Assembly (NCBI GenBank): GCA_965224065.1
Contig: CBDCYF010000005.1
Location: forward strand, 3,922,946-3,986,945
Reading direction: 5' to 3'
Source: JAOTZA01 sp965224065
Lineage (GTDB): Bacteria; Acidobacteriota; Thermoanaerobaculia; Multivoradales; JAHEKO01
Length of the DNA stretch: 64,000 bases
The notes under the pieces were generated by a model that searched no databases, had not been told where the DNA came from, and saw nothing but the letters and a program-made list of their open reading frames with translations. Each line of letters starts with the position of its first letter. The first letter of the stretch is position 1. Positions 41,191 to 50,147 of the stretch are shown here, piece after piece. The translations under genes and the position numbers were made by a program.

Positions 41191-42702
41191 ATGACGGGCG
41201 GAGGGCAGGCCGGCAGGCCGGCAGCCGACCGAGCGCTGCTGTTCGCCACCCTGACCGCAGAGCCCACCGCGGCCGAGTTGGAAGCGCTGTCCGGGGCGGC
41301 CGACGTCCTGGAGGTCAGGGCGGACTTGGTCGGCGAGCTCGACCCGGGAGAGCTCCGCCGCGCTTTCTCCGGGCAACTGCTCTATACCCTTCGCAGCGAG
41401 GTGGAGGGGGGCGCGGCCGGACAGGGTCCGGATCGCCAACAGCGCTTGGAGCGCGCCGCCGCGGGCTTTGACCTTGTGGACCTGGAGGCGGACAGGGATC
41501 TCGAGCCGGCGGTGCTGGCAGCGGTGCCGGCGGCCAAGCGTGTGATCTCCTGGCACGGCGCGGCGGCCGGCCTGGCCGAGCTGCGGGCGCGATTCGACCG
41601 TATGAGGATCGAGCGAGCGCGTTTTTACAAACTGGTCCCAGCGGTCGAGCGGCCGGCTCAAGGGCTGGCCCCGCTGGCCTTTCTCGCCGCTTTGGGCCGT
41701 GACGACGTCATCGCTTTTGCGTCGGGTGCCGCGGGTTTCTGGACTCGAATACTAGCGCCGCGCCTGGGCGCACCGGTGGTTTTTGGCTCGGCCGGCCCGG
41801 ACCCCGCTGCGCCGGCTCAGCCGTCGATCGCGCAGTTGCGCAACGACTACGGTCTGCCGCGGCTCGGCCCGGTGGAGGCCCTTTTTGGCCTGGTGGGCAA
41901 CCCGGCGCTTCACAGCCTCTCGCCGCGGCTGCACAACGCGGCGTACCGCGAGCTGGAGATCCCCGCTCTCTATCTGCCGTTCGAGGTCGGGATCTTTGGC
42001 GACTTCTGGCTGGACGTGGTCGAGCGGGGAAGTCTGGCCGTCTTGGGGTTCGAGCTGGTGGGCTTGAGTGTGACCGCGCCGTTCAAGGAGATCGCGCTGG
42101 CGGTTGCCGGGGCCGGCAGCCCGCTGGCGGATCGTCTCGGGTCGGCCAACACGCTGGTGCGGAGGGGAAACGTCTGGGAAGCTGAGTCGACTGACGGCTC
42201 CGGCGTTCTGGAGCCGCTTGTCGAGCGCGGTACACCGGTGCGTGGGCTCCGGGCGGCGGTGATCGGCTCGGGAGGCGCGGGCACCGCCGCGGCCCAGGCG
42301 CTGGATTCGGCGGGCGCGGCGGTGACCCTGGCCAACCGCGGCGTTGCCAGGGGTACCCGCACGGCATACGGGCTGGGCGTCGAGTTTCTTCTCCTCGAGC
42401 GCCTGGATCCGGCGGGGTACGACATCCTCGTCAACGCGACGCCCCTGGGCAGGGAGGACGGCGGCGAACTGCCGTTTGATGCCGGACGGGTCGCGGCCGC
42501 CGCGGTGGTGGTCGATCTCGCCTACCGGGTGGATCGGCGGACGCATCTGGCCGAGGCCCTCGGGGCGCGGGGAATCGACGTTGTCGACGGGCGCGAAGTG
42601 CTGCTTCATCAAGCTGTGCGCCAGTTTCGTTTGATGACCGGGCACGAGCTGCCGTTCGAGTTGGGGCGCGGTGTCCTCGGGATCGCGGGGGACGCGGTTT
42701 GA
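41191..42702 (+). CDS. aroDE: Bifunctional 3-dehydroquinate dehydratase / shikimate dehydrogenase
   Basis: 503 residues. About 15-215 is a type I dehydroquinase (VLEVRADLVGELDPGELRR, VISWHGAAAGL with the catalytic histidine, RFYKLVPAVE with the Schiff-base lysine). About 228-495 is shikimate dehydrogenase (LVGNPALHSLSPRLHNAAY, VTAPFKEIAL with the conserved lysine, ESTDGSG, and GSGGAGTAAAQAL for NADP). The usual NTD motif before the nicotinamide site reads STD here. The fusion channels dehydroquinate to shikimate. First gene of the aromatic block and overlapping trpE by 4 bp. Confidence 0.95.
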   Translation: MTGGGQAGRPAADRALLFATLTAEPTAAELEALSGAADVLEVRADLVGELDPGELRRAFSGQLLYTLRSEVEGGAAGQGPDRQQRLERAAAGFDLVDLEADRDLEPAVLAAVPAAKRVISWHGAAAGLAELRARFDRMRIERARFYKLVPAVERPAQGLAPLAFLAALGRDDVIAFASGAAGFWTRILAPRLGAPVVFGSAGPDPAAPAQPSIAQLRNDYGLPRLGPVEALFGLVGNPALHSLSPRLHNAAYRELEIPALYLPFEVGIFGDFWLDVVERGSLAVLGFELVGLSVTAPFKEIALAVAGAGSPLADRLGSANTLVRRGNVWEAESTDGSGVLEPLVERGTPVRGLRAAVIGSGGAGTAAAQALDSAGAAVTLANRGVARGTRTAYGLGVEFLLLERLDPAGYDILVNATPLGREDGGELPFDAGRVAAAAVVVDLAYRVDRRTHLAEALGARGIDVVDGREVLLHQAVRQFRLMTGHELPFELGRGVLGIAGDAV

Positions 42703-44168
42703 GCTCCACGCGCGTCCGGGCACATCATCGCGAGTTTCTGGCCGACCAGTTGACCCCGGTGGGTGTGTACCGGCGGCTGGCATCGCGCTCGCCCCTACGG
42801 TTTCTCTTCGAGAGCGTCACCGGCGGCGAGCAGGTGTCGCGCTACAGCTTTCTGGGCGCGCGGCCGCGGGAGATCTATCGACTCTTTGAAGACCGCCTCG
42901 AAGTCGAGAGGCAGGGGGGAGCGACCGAGGTCCTGGGCCGTGGCAACGCCGGCGAGCCTCTCGAGTCGTTGCGTAGCTTGGTGAGGCGCTTCGTGGCCGG
43001 AACGGGTCCGCTGCCCTTCCAGGGCGGCTTTGTGGGCTTCTTTGGATTTGACCTGGTGAGGTTGATCGAGAGCCTGCCGCGCCGGCCGCCGGATCCGTTC
43101 GGGCTGCCGGTCGCCTGGCTGGGTCGTTTTGACGAGGTGATCGTGTTCGACCACGCGAGGCAAAGGGTGGTCGCAGTGGCCAGCGAGATCGAGGGCGAGG
43201 TGTCGGCCGGTGAGGCGCAGACCGCGCTCGATGAGTTGAGCGCGCTGTTGACGCGGGGAGAGAGCGGAGGTGGGGTCCAGGTCCCGCCGGCGCCCAGCGG
43301 TTCCGAGACCGGCGTTCTTCCCGAGCCGGTAGCCGTGTCGGGCCCCGGCTACCGGGAGGCTGTCGAGCGTGTGAAGCGCTACATCCGCGATGGCGACATC
43401 TTCCAGGCTGTGATCGCCCGCCGCTGGGTTTTGGACGGGGACGCGCCCGAGATCGATCCTCTGGCGCTGTATCGCGCTGCCCGCACCGTCAACCCGAGTC
43501 CCTACATGGTGCTCTTGGAGACCCCAGAGGTCGCGTTGGTGGGTACGTCTCCCGAGATGTTGGTGCGGAAGCAAGGCAATCGGATCGAGACACGGCCGAT
43601 CGCTGGGACCCGACCGCGGGGCAAGAGCGGGGCCGAAGACCGTTTGCTGGCAAGTGAGCTCGAGGCCGACGAGAAAGAGCGTGCCGAGCATCTGATGCTG
43701 GTCGATCTCGGCCGCAACGATCTCGGACGGGTCGCTGAGCCGGGCTCCGTGGAAGTCACCGATTTCATGGTCGTCGAGCGCTATAGCCATGTGATGCACC
43801 TCGAGTCGAGCGTCGAGGCCCGGTTGGCGGAGGGCCACGACGCCCTGGATGCGCTGCTGGCGTGCTTCCCGGCCGGAACGGTCTCGGGCGCTCCCAAGAT
43901 CCGCGCCATCCAGATCATCGATGAACTGGAGCCCGAAGCGCGCGGGCCGTACGCAGGAGCGGTCGGATATCTGTCCTATGCGGGAGATCTGGACGCCTGC
44001 ATCACGATCCGGACATTGGTGGTACGGGACGGCGAGATCTCATTGACCGCCGGCGCCGGGATCGTCGCCGACTCGATTCCCGATTCCGAGGAACGGGAGA
44101 CCGAGAACAAAGCGGCGGCGCTCGCGGTGGCGGTCGAGCTGGCCCGCCGTCTGGCGGCGGAGGAATGA
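42699..44168 (+). CDS. trpE: Anthranilate synthase component I
   Basis: 489 residues from TTG 42699 (TTGA overlap with aroDE). Chorismate-binding motifs: GGFVGFFGFDLVRLIE, IRDGDIFQAVIARRW, NPSPYMVLLETPEVALVG, ETRPIAGTRPRGKS, EHLMLVDLGRNDLGRVAEPG and LLACFPAGTVSGAPKIRA. Feedback tryptophan-binding residues near the N-terminus (LESV-type motif LFESVTGGEQVSRYSFLG) are present, so inhibition by tryptophan is likely. Makes anthranilate with TrpG. Confidence 0.97.
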   Translation: MSSTRVRAHHREFLADQLTPVGVYRRLASRSPLRFLFESVTGGEQVSRYSFLGARPREIYRLFEDRLEVERQGGATEVLGRGNAGEPLESLRSLVRRFVAGTGPLPFQGGFVGFFGFDLVRLIESLPRRPPDPFGLPVAWLGRFDEVIVFDHARQRVVAVASEIEGEVSAGEAQTALDELSALLTRGESGGGVQVPPAPSGSETGVLPEPVAVSGPGYREAVERVKRYIRDGDIFQAVIARRWVLDGDAPEIDPLALYRAARTVNPSPYMVLLETPEVALVGTSPEMLVRKQGNRIETRPIAGTRPRGKSGAEDRLLASELEADEKERAEHLMLVDLGRNDLGRVAEPGSVEVTDFMVVERYSHVMHLESSVEARLAEGHDALDALLACFPAGTVSGAPKIRAIQIIDELEPEARGPYAGAVGYLSYAGDLDACITIRTLVVRDGEISLTAGAGIVADSIPDSEERETENKAAALAVAVELARRLAAEE

Positions 44169-44184
44169 CCCGGAGCCCTTAGCC

Positions 44185-44787
44185 ATGAAGATCCTGGTCG
44201 TCGACAACTACGATTCCTTTACCTATAACCTGGTGCAGCTCGTGCGGAGCCAGGGCGCCGCGGTAGACGTGGTGCGCAATGACGCCGAGAGCGCCCGGGC
44301 GATGCTCGCGCGGCGGCCCGACGGCGTGGTTCTTTCGCCGGGGCCGGGACGCCCGGAGGATGCGGGAGAGTGCTGCAACCTCGTTGCCGCCGAGCCCCGC
44401 ACCCCGATTCTCGGCGTCTGTCTCGGACATCAGGTGCTGGGCCACGTCTATGGCGCACGGGTGGATCGGGCGCCGCGGTTGATGCACGGCAAGGTCTCCG
44501 CGGTTACCCACGACGGAGTGGGGATTTTCCGGGGCCTTCCGAGCCCGTTCGAAGCCACGCGCTATCACAGCCTGGCGGTCCTCGCCGAGGGACTGCCATC
44601 GGACTTCGAGCCGGTGGCGTGGAGCGAAGGCGGTACGCTTCAGGGGATGCGCCACCGACGGTTTCCCTACTGGGGCGTCCAGTTTCACCCCGAGTCGATC
44701 CTGACCTCGGCCGGGCCGACGCTGGTGGCGAACTTCTTGCGGCTCGCTGGCCCGCGCCGCGCCGGCCGAGGGCGGGCCGGTGGTTGA
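44185..44787 (+). CDS. trpG: Anthranilate synthase component II (glutamine amidotransferase)
   Basis: 200 residues. VVDNYDSFTYNLVQLV, SPGPGRPEDAG, nucleophile Cys 79 in LGVCLGHQVLG, and FHPESILTS with the catalytic histidine and glutamate. Supplies ammonia to TrpE; may also serve para-aminobenzoate synthesis. The last residues are encoded across the trpD start (8-bp overlap). Confidence 0.97.
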   Translation: MKILVVDNYDSFTYNLVQLVRSQGAAVDVVRNDAESARAMLARRPDGVVLSPGPGRPEDAGECCNLVAAEPRTPILGVCLGHQVLGHVYGARVDRAPRLMHGKVSAVTHDGVGIFRGLPSPFEATRYHSLAVLAEGLPSDFEPVAWSEGGTLQGMRHRRFPYWGVQFHPESILTSAGPTLVANFLRLAGPRRAGRGRAGG

Positions 44788-45835
44788 GGGGCGGGACCCG
44801 GGGCTCGAGCCGGCGGTCGCGCTCCAGCGGGTGATCGCGGGCGAGGGGCTCGACCGCGAGCAGATGGCGACGTTGATGGAACGCCTGATGGGAGGCGAGC
44901 TGGATCGAGCGGTCCAGGCCGGGCTGCTGACCGCTCTCGCCGCCAAGGGTGAGACCGCCGCCGAGATTGCCGGCGCGGCTGATGTCCTGCGGCGGCGGGT
45001 GGTGCCGATCCCGCATTCGCGCCGTCGGATCATCGACACTTGTGGCACCGGCGGCGACGGCAAGGGAACCTTCAACGTGTCGACCGCTGCGGCCCTCGTG
45101 GCGGCGGGTGCGGGCGCGGCGGTGGCGAAGCACGGCAACCGTTCGGTGTCGAGCCGGTGTGGCTCAGCCGACGTGCTGGAAGCTCTGGGTGTCCGGGTGG
45201 AGAGCGACCCCGGGGCCGCTGGACGCTGTCTCGACGAGATCGGCATCTGTTTTCTGTTCGCACCCGGCTACCACCCGGCGATGCGCGAGGTGATGCCGGT
45301 GCGCCACGCCCTCGGCGTGCGGACGATCTTCAACGTTCTGGGTCCGCTCACCAACCCGGCGGGGGCGCGGCGTCAGTTGCTGGGTGTCTACGCGCCCCAT
45401 CTGGTGGAGGTCGTCGCCACGGTGCTGGCCGATCTTGGTGCCGAGCACGCGTTGGTGGTCCACGGCGATGATGGGTTGGACGAGCTGACGACTACCGGAC
45501 CCACCCGGGTAGCGGAAGCCCGGGAGGGTCGAGTGACGAACTACAAAATCGAGCCGGAGGCTTTGGGTCTCCGACGAGCCTGTCCGGAGGATCTGTCGGG
45601 TGCGGGGCCGGAGCGCAACGCGGAGCTGTTGCGCGGGGTCCTGGACGGCGAGCCCGGTCCCCTGGCCGATATCTCCGTGCTCAACGCGGGCGCGGCGATC
45701 TGGATCGCCGGCGAAGCCGTGGATCTGGCCGAGGGCGTGGAGAAAGCGCGTCGAGTACTCTCCGGTGGGGCCGCGCGGGCCAAGCTGGATGCGCTTCGCG
45801 AGGTCTCGCACCGGGAAGTAGAGCCGTCTGGATGA
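44780..45835 (+). CDS. trpD: Anthranilate phosphoribosyltransferase
   Basis: 351 residues from GTG 44780. DTCGTGGDGKGTFNVSTAAA (PRPP loop), KHGNRSVSSRCGSADVLEAL, FLFAPGYHPAMREVMPVR and GPLTNPAGA are all present. Converts anthranilate and PRPP to phosphoribosylanthranilate. Overlaps trpG by 8 bp and trpC by 4 bp. Confidence 0.97.
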   Translation: MVEGRDPGLEPAVALQRVIAGEGLDREQMATLMERLMGGELDRAVQAGLLTALAAKGETAAEIAGAADVLRRRVVPIPHSRRRIIDTCGTGGDGKGTFNVSTAAALVAAGAGAAVAKHGNRSVSSRCGSADVLEALGVRVESDPGAAGRCLDEIGICFLFAPGYHPAMREVMPVRHALGVRTIFNVLGPLTNPAGARRQLLGVYAPHLVEVVATVLADLGAEHALVVHGDDGLDELTTTGPTRVAEAREGRVTNYKIEPEALGLRRACPEDLSGAGPERNAELLRGVLDGEPGPLADISVLNAGAAIWIAGEAVDLAEGVEKARRVLSGGAARAKLDALREVSHREVEPSG

Positions 45836-46626
45836 CGACTTCGCCAGTTGCCGATGTGCTCCTCGAGATCGTCGCTCGCCGGCGGGAGAAGCTGGGGGTC
45901 TCGGGCGCTTCGAGTGGGGTATCTCGGGGCGCCTTAGCCTCGCCGCCTCTCGGAAGGGAGCAGCCCTTTCTAGCGGCCCTCGACCATCGGCGCGGCAAGG
46001 CGGTGATCGCCGAGATCAAGATGGGCTCCCCGCGTGTCGGCAACCTGTCGGGCCGGGTGGACCCGGACCGGCAGGCACGGATCTACCGCGACGGCGGGGC
46101 GGCGGCCCTTTCGGTGGTCGTCGAGCCCGACTACTTTCATGGCAGCTACGAGCTGTTGGAGCGCTGCCGGACGGTCTCGGATCTCCCGGCCATCGCCAAG
46201 GACTTTGTGGTCGATCGGCGTCAGCTTCGGTGGGCGCGCGAAGCGGGGGCGGACGCGGTGCTGCTGATCGCGGCGCTCTACGAGCCACAAGAGCTGGCCG
46301 ATCTCGCCGCGGATGCCCGCGCCCTCGGACTCGTGTCGCTGGTCGAGACGCACGACGCGCAAGACCGCGGCAAGCTGGCCGGCCGCGAGTGGGAGCTTCT
46401 AGGGATCAACAACCGGGATCTGCGAACCTTCGAAGTCAGCCTCGATCGATCGATCGAGGCGGTCGGCGAGCTGCCGGGGTCGGCGTTGAAAGTCGCCGAG
46501 AGCGGTATCGGCCGTGGGGACGATATCCGGCGGCTGGCGGCGGCGGGTTTTGACGCGTTTCTGGTGGGTGAGTCTCTGTTGCTGGCGGACGACCCCGCGG
46601 CGCGCCTGGCGGAGCTGGTCGGTTGA
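45832..46626 (+). CDS. trpC: Indole-3-glycerol phosphate synthase
   Basis: 264 residues. VIAEIKMGSPRVGNLSG, FHGSYELLERCRTVSDLPA, KDFVVDRRQLRWAREAGADA, GINNRDLRTFEVSL and KVAESGIGRGDDIRRL match the TrpC barrel. Stand-alone (not fused with TrpF). In most homologues the first motif is IAEVKKASPS; here the second lysine-alanine pair is MG, an ordinary variation. Confidence 0.96.
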   Translation: MTTSPVADVLLEIVARRREKLGVSGASSGVSRGALASPPLGREQPFLAALDHRRGKAVIAEIKMGSPRVGNLSGRVDPDRQARIYRDGGAAALSVVVEPDYFHGSYELLERCRTVSDLPAIAKDFVVDRRQLRWAREAGADAVLLIAALYEPQELADLAADARALGLVSLVETHDAQDRGKLAGREWELLGINNRDLRTFEVSLDRSIEAVGELPGSALKVAESGIGRGDDIRRLAAAGFDAFLVGESLLLADDPAARLAELVG

Positions 46627-47255
46627 CGGGCGGCGCGGCCCGGACACGGGTCAAGATCTGCGGCGTGACGCGACCCGAGGACGCCGAGGCGGCCGCCGAT
46701 CTGGGTGCCGATCTCATCGGTCTCAATTTCTATCCGCCGAGCCCGCGATTTCTGGAGCCCGAGACCGCGGCCGAGGTCGCGGACGCCGTACGGGGCCGGT
46801 GTACTTTGGTCGGGGTGTTTGTGAACCGCGCGGTTGCCGAGATCGAGGAGGTGGACGATCGGGTCGGGCTGGATCTCATCCAGTTTCACGGCGATGAGGG
46901 GCCAGAGGAGATCGCGCCGATGGCCGGCCGGGCGATCAAGGCGCTGCGGCTGAGTGCCCCGCCCGATCCCACCGAGTTGGCGGCCTACCCGGACGTCTGG
47001 GGGTTTCTGGTCGAGTCGAGGCTCGAGCAGCTCTACGGCGGTGCGGGCCGGGGTTGGGACTACCGCGCCGCGGCCAAATTCCCCCGCGACCGGCCCCTCT
47101 TGCTCGCCGGGGGGCTAACGCCGGACAATGTCCGCCAGGCGGTGGCGGCGAGCGGGGCGTGGGGAGTGGATGTCTGCTCAGGGGTCGAGGCCACCCCGGG
47201 ACGCAAGGACGCCGAGAAGATGAAACGCTTTTTTGATCGGGTTGGCCGGCAGTGA
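46623..47255 (+). CDS. trpF: Phosphoribosylanthranilate isomerase
   Basis: 210 residues from TTG 46623 (TTGA overlap with trpC). VKICGVTRPEDAEAAADLGA has the catalytic cysteine. LIGLNFYPPSPRF, LIQFHGDEGPE, LLAGGLTPDNV and GVDVCSGVEATPGRKD (catalytic aspartate) follow. The low-efficiency start may be offset by coupling to trpC. Confidence 0.96.
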   Translation: MTGGAARTRVKICGVTRPEDAEAAADLGADLIGLNFYPPSPRFLEPETAAEVADAVRGRCTLVGVFVNRAVAEIEEVDDRVGLDLIQFHGDEGPEEIAPMAGRAIKALRLSAPPDPTELAAYPDVWGFLVESRLEQLYGGAGRGWDYRAAAKFPRDRPLLLAGGLTPDNVRQAVAASGAWGVDVCSGVEATPGRKDAEKMKRFFDRVGRQ

Positions 47256-48481
47256 GCGATTCACCCCTGGGTGAGCGGCCCGGCTACTTCGGCGCCTACG
47301 GCGGCCGCTATGTGCCGGAGACGCTGATGGCGCCGATCGCCGAGCTCCAGCGCGCTTACGACAAGCTGTCGCGCAAGCGGCGTTTTCGCCGCCGGTTGTT
47401 CGAACTGCTAGAGACCTATGCCGGACGGCCGACACCGCTCTACTTTGCCGCGCGTCTCACCGCCGAGCTGGGCGGAGCGCGGGTCTATCTCAAACGCGAG
47501 GATCTGCTCCACACCGGCGCCCACAAGATCAACAACGCCATCGGCCAGGTGCTGTTGGCCGAAGCGATGGGCAAGGACCGTGTGATCGCGGAGACCGGGG
47601 CCGGTCAGCACGGCGTGGCGACGGCGACCGCGGCGGCGCTGCTCGGCCGGAGCTGCACGATCTATATGGGCTCGGAGGACATGGCGCGCCAGCGGTTGAA
47701 TGTGGAGCGGATGCGCCTGTTGGGGGCGGAGGTCGTGCCCGTGGAGGCCGGCAGCCGCACCTTGAAGGAAGCGATCAACGAGGCGCTCCGGGACTGGGTC
47801 ACCAACGTCCGTACCACCCACTATGTGTTGGGCTCGGTGCTCGGCCCCGATCCGTATCCGCGGATGGTGCGCGACTTCCATCGGGTGATCGGCGACGAGA
47901 CAAAAAAACAACTCCGCAAACAGGCCGGCCGGGCGTGGCCCGATCTGGCGATCGCCTGTGTCGGCGGTGGCAGCAACTCGCTGGGTCTCTTTACCGCGTT
48001 TCTCGACGACGAGCGGGTGCGGCTGGTGGGTGTCGAGGCGGGCGGCACGGGAACCGAGCTCGGAGAACACGCGGCGCGGTTTGAGGGCGGCCGCCTCGGC
48101 GTGCTCCACGGAACCCGGACGTTTGTCCTTCAAGACGACGAAGGCCAGATCGCACCGACACACTCGGTGTCGGCGGGGCTGGACTATCCGGCAATCGGCC
48201 CCGAGCACGTGGCGCTGCGCGACGCCGGCCGCGTCGACTACACCTCGGTCGGCGACGCGGAGGCGATCGCCGCCTTTCACCTGCTCTCGCGCACAGAAGG
48301 CATTCTCCCGGCGCTCGAGTCGGCGCACGCGGTGGCCGAGGCCACGCGGCGCGCGCCTGCGTTGACCGAGGAGACGATCCTGGTGGTCAATCTGTCGGGC
48401 CGTGGCGACAAGGACGTCGAGTCCGTGCTCGCCTACGAGGCGGCGGAGGCGGCGGAAAACGGGCCGGAGAGCACCGAATGA
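47252..48481 (+). CDS. trpB: Tryptophan synthase beta subunit
   Basis: 409 residues from GTG 47252. YFGAYGGRYVPETLM opens the protein. The PLP lysine is Lys 92 in HTGAHKINNAIGQ; GGGSNSLG binds the phosphate. It joins indole and serine to tryptophan with TrpA. Canonical TrpB1 type. Confidence 0.98.
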   Translation: MSDSPLGERPGYFGAYGGRYVPETLMAPIAELQRAYDKLSRKRRFRRRLFELLETYAGRPTPLYFAARLTAELGGARVYLKREDLLHTGAHKINNAIGQVLLAEAMGKDRVIAETGAGQHGVATATAAALLGRSCTIYMGSEDMARQRLNVERMRLLGAEVVPVEAGSRTLKEAINEALRDWVTNVRTTHYVLGSVLGPDPYPRMVRDFHRVIGDETKKQLRKQAGRAWPDLAIACVGGGSNSLGLFTAFLDDERVRLVGVEAGGTGTELGEHAARFEGGRLGVLHGTRTFVLQDDEGQIAPTHSVSAGLDYPAIGPEHVALRDAGRVDYTSVGDAEAIAAFHLLSRTEGILPALESAHAVAEATRRAPALTEETILVVNLSGRGDKDVESVLAYEAAEAAENGPESTE

Positions 48482-49284
48482 GCCCGTCGGGCATCGAGGC
48501 GGCATTTGCTCGGGCCAAGAGCGAGAAACGCTCGGCTTTTATCCCGTATCTGACCGCGGGCGATCCCGGGCTCGAGCGTACCGGCGAGCTGCTGACGGTC
48601 CTGGCCGACTCGGGGGCGGATCTGATCGAGCTCGGAGTGCCCTTTAGCGACCCGATCGCCGATGGACCGGTCAACCAGCGTTCGGCGACCCGGGCGCTGG
48701 CGGCGGGGACGACGCTCTCGGGAGTGTTGGATCTGGTGGCCCGGCACCGCGACGCACTGGGTGTGCCGATCGTGCTGTTCACCTATTTCAACCCCCTGTT
48801 CGCCCGTGGTCTGGACCGGTTTGCCGAGCAGGCCTCGGCTTCGGGGGTCGACGGTGTGCTCTGTGTCGATCTTCCGCCCCACGAAGCGGTGGAGGGATAT
48901 ACACCGGCGCTGCGCGACCGCGGGCTCGACACTGTGTTCCTGCTGGCACCCACAAGCGACCGCTACCGAGTTCGCGAGGTCGCCGAGGCGTCGAGCGGCT
49001 TTGTCTACTATGTTTCCCGTACTGGTGTGACCGGGGCCACCGGCGACCTGCCGCCCGAGCTGCTGCGGGACGCAAAGAAACTCCGCCGCAAGCTCGAGCA
49101 GCCGTTGGCGGTGGGGTTCGGGATCTCGACCCCCGAGCAGGCCGGGCGGTTGTCCCGGGTGGCCGACGGGGTGGTGGTCGGAAGTGCCCTGGTGCGCACG
49201 GTGGAAGAGATGGGAGATGATGCGGCGTTGGCGCCGCGTCTGGCCGAACAGGCCCGGCAGCTAGCGGAGGCGCTTGGACGATGA
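48478..49284 (+). CDS. trpA: Tryptophan synthase alpha subunit
   Basis: 268 residues. FIPYLTAGDPGLERTGELL, LIELGVPFSDPIADGP (catalytic Glu and Asp), PIVLFTYFNPLFARGLDRF, GVLCVDLPPHEAV and VGFGISTPEQAG are present. Cleaves indole-3-glycerol phosphate. Overlaps the following hydrolase by 4 bp. Confidence 0.97.
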   Translation: MSPSGIEAAFARAKSEKRSAFIPYLTAGDPGLERTGELLTVLADSGADLIELGVPFSDPIADGPVNQRSATRALAAGTTLSGVLDLVARHRDALGVPIVLFTYFNPLFARGLDRFAEQASASGVDGVLCVDLPPHEAVEGYTPALRDRGLDTVFLLAPTSDRYRVREVAEASSGFVYYVSRTGVTGATGDLPPELLRDAKKLRRKLEQPLAVGFGISTPEQAGRLSRVADGVVVGSALVRTVEEMGDDAALAPRLAEQARQLAEALGR

Positions 49285-49976
49285 GCGGCGGAGACCAGAC
49301 CACAGAGTCCTTTCTCGTCGAAACCCGGGTTCACGGGCGCTATCTGGTGCGCTCGGCCGCAAACGGCGAGGCCACAGACGCCGCGGGCGCACCGGTGCTG
49401 GTGGGGTTCCACGGATACGCCGAGAACGCCGAACGGCATCTGCAGGCGCTGGTTCTGATTCCGGCGATCTCCACCTGGCACGTGGTGGCGGTGCAGGCGC
49501 TCCACCCGTTCTACAACCCAAAGACCGGCGAGGTGCTGGCAAGCTGGATGACCAAGCTCGATCGCGAAGAGGCGATCGCCGACAACATCGCGTTTGTCGG
49601 GCGCGTGGTCGGCGACGCTTTGGGTCGCCTGGAGGTCGAGGGGCCGCTAGTCTTTGCGGGCTTTTCCCAGGGAACCGCCATGGCTTACCGCGCCGCGTTC
49701 GGGGCCGGCCGCGACTGCCACGCGGTGGTGGCGCTGGCTGGAGACCTACCCCCCGAGCTCCGATCCGCGGAGGACGGCCGGGTCCCACCAAAAGTGCTGA
49801 TCGGGCGTGGAACCCGGGACGAGTGGTACGACGAGGCCAAGATGGAAAGCGACGTGGCGAGACTCGAGTCCATGGGGTCCGAGGTTGAGACCTGTGTCTT
49901 CGACGGTGGCCACGAGTGGGGCGCCGAGTTCCTCTCGGCCTGCGCGCGATTTCTCCGCTCGCTGACCGCGAGCTGA
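49281..49976 (+). CDS. Phospholipase/carboxylesterase-type alpha/beta hydrolase
   Basis: 231 residues. Oxyanion stretch GFHGYAENAERH, nucleophile Ser 129 in FAGFSQGTAMAYR, Asp near 183 (GRGTRDEWYDE) and His near 212 (GGHEWGAEF). The pattern suits the YpfH/AB hydrolase 2 group, acting on small acyl esters. Cotranslated with trpA, but no tryptophan-pathway step calls for it, so it may be a passenger. Confidence 0.85.
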   Translation: MSGGDQTTESFLVETRVHGRYLVRSAANGEATDAAGAPVLVGFHGYAENAERHLQALVLIPAISTWHVVAVQALHPFYNPKTGEVLASWMTKLDREEAIADNIAFVGRVVGDALGRLEVEGPLVFAGFSQGTAMAYRAAFGAGRDCHAVVALAGDLPPELRSAEDGRVPPKVLIGRGTRDEWYDEAKMESDVARLESMGSEVETCVFDGGHEWGAEFLSACARFLRSLTAS

Positions 49977-50147
49977 GCGACCGGCGGTACCGGCTCAGCC
50001 GGTCGGCCGCCGCAGGTCGGGGGTCACGACGACCTCCCGCCGCGCGCGGGTAGAAGACGTTATGGGGGGATCCCCGTCACGGGAATCTGTAAGAATGCGT
50101 TCGTCTCACTCCAAAAGAGTCGCTTTCTTAGAGCAAGGAGGTCTCCC

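Noticed and set aside
49977..50147. tRNA or riboswitch between the hydrolase and the DUF2235 gene
   Set aside because: Several short GC hairpins but no cloverleaf, no CCA end and no known aptamer pattern.
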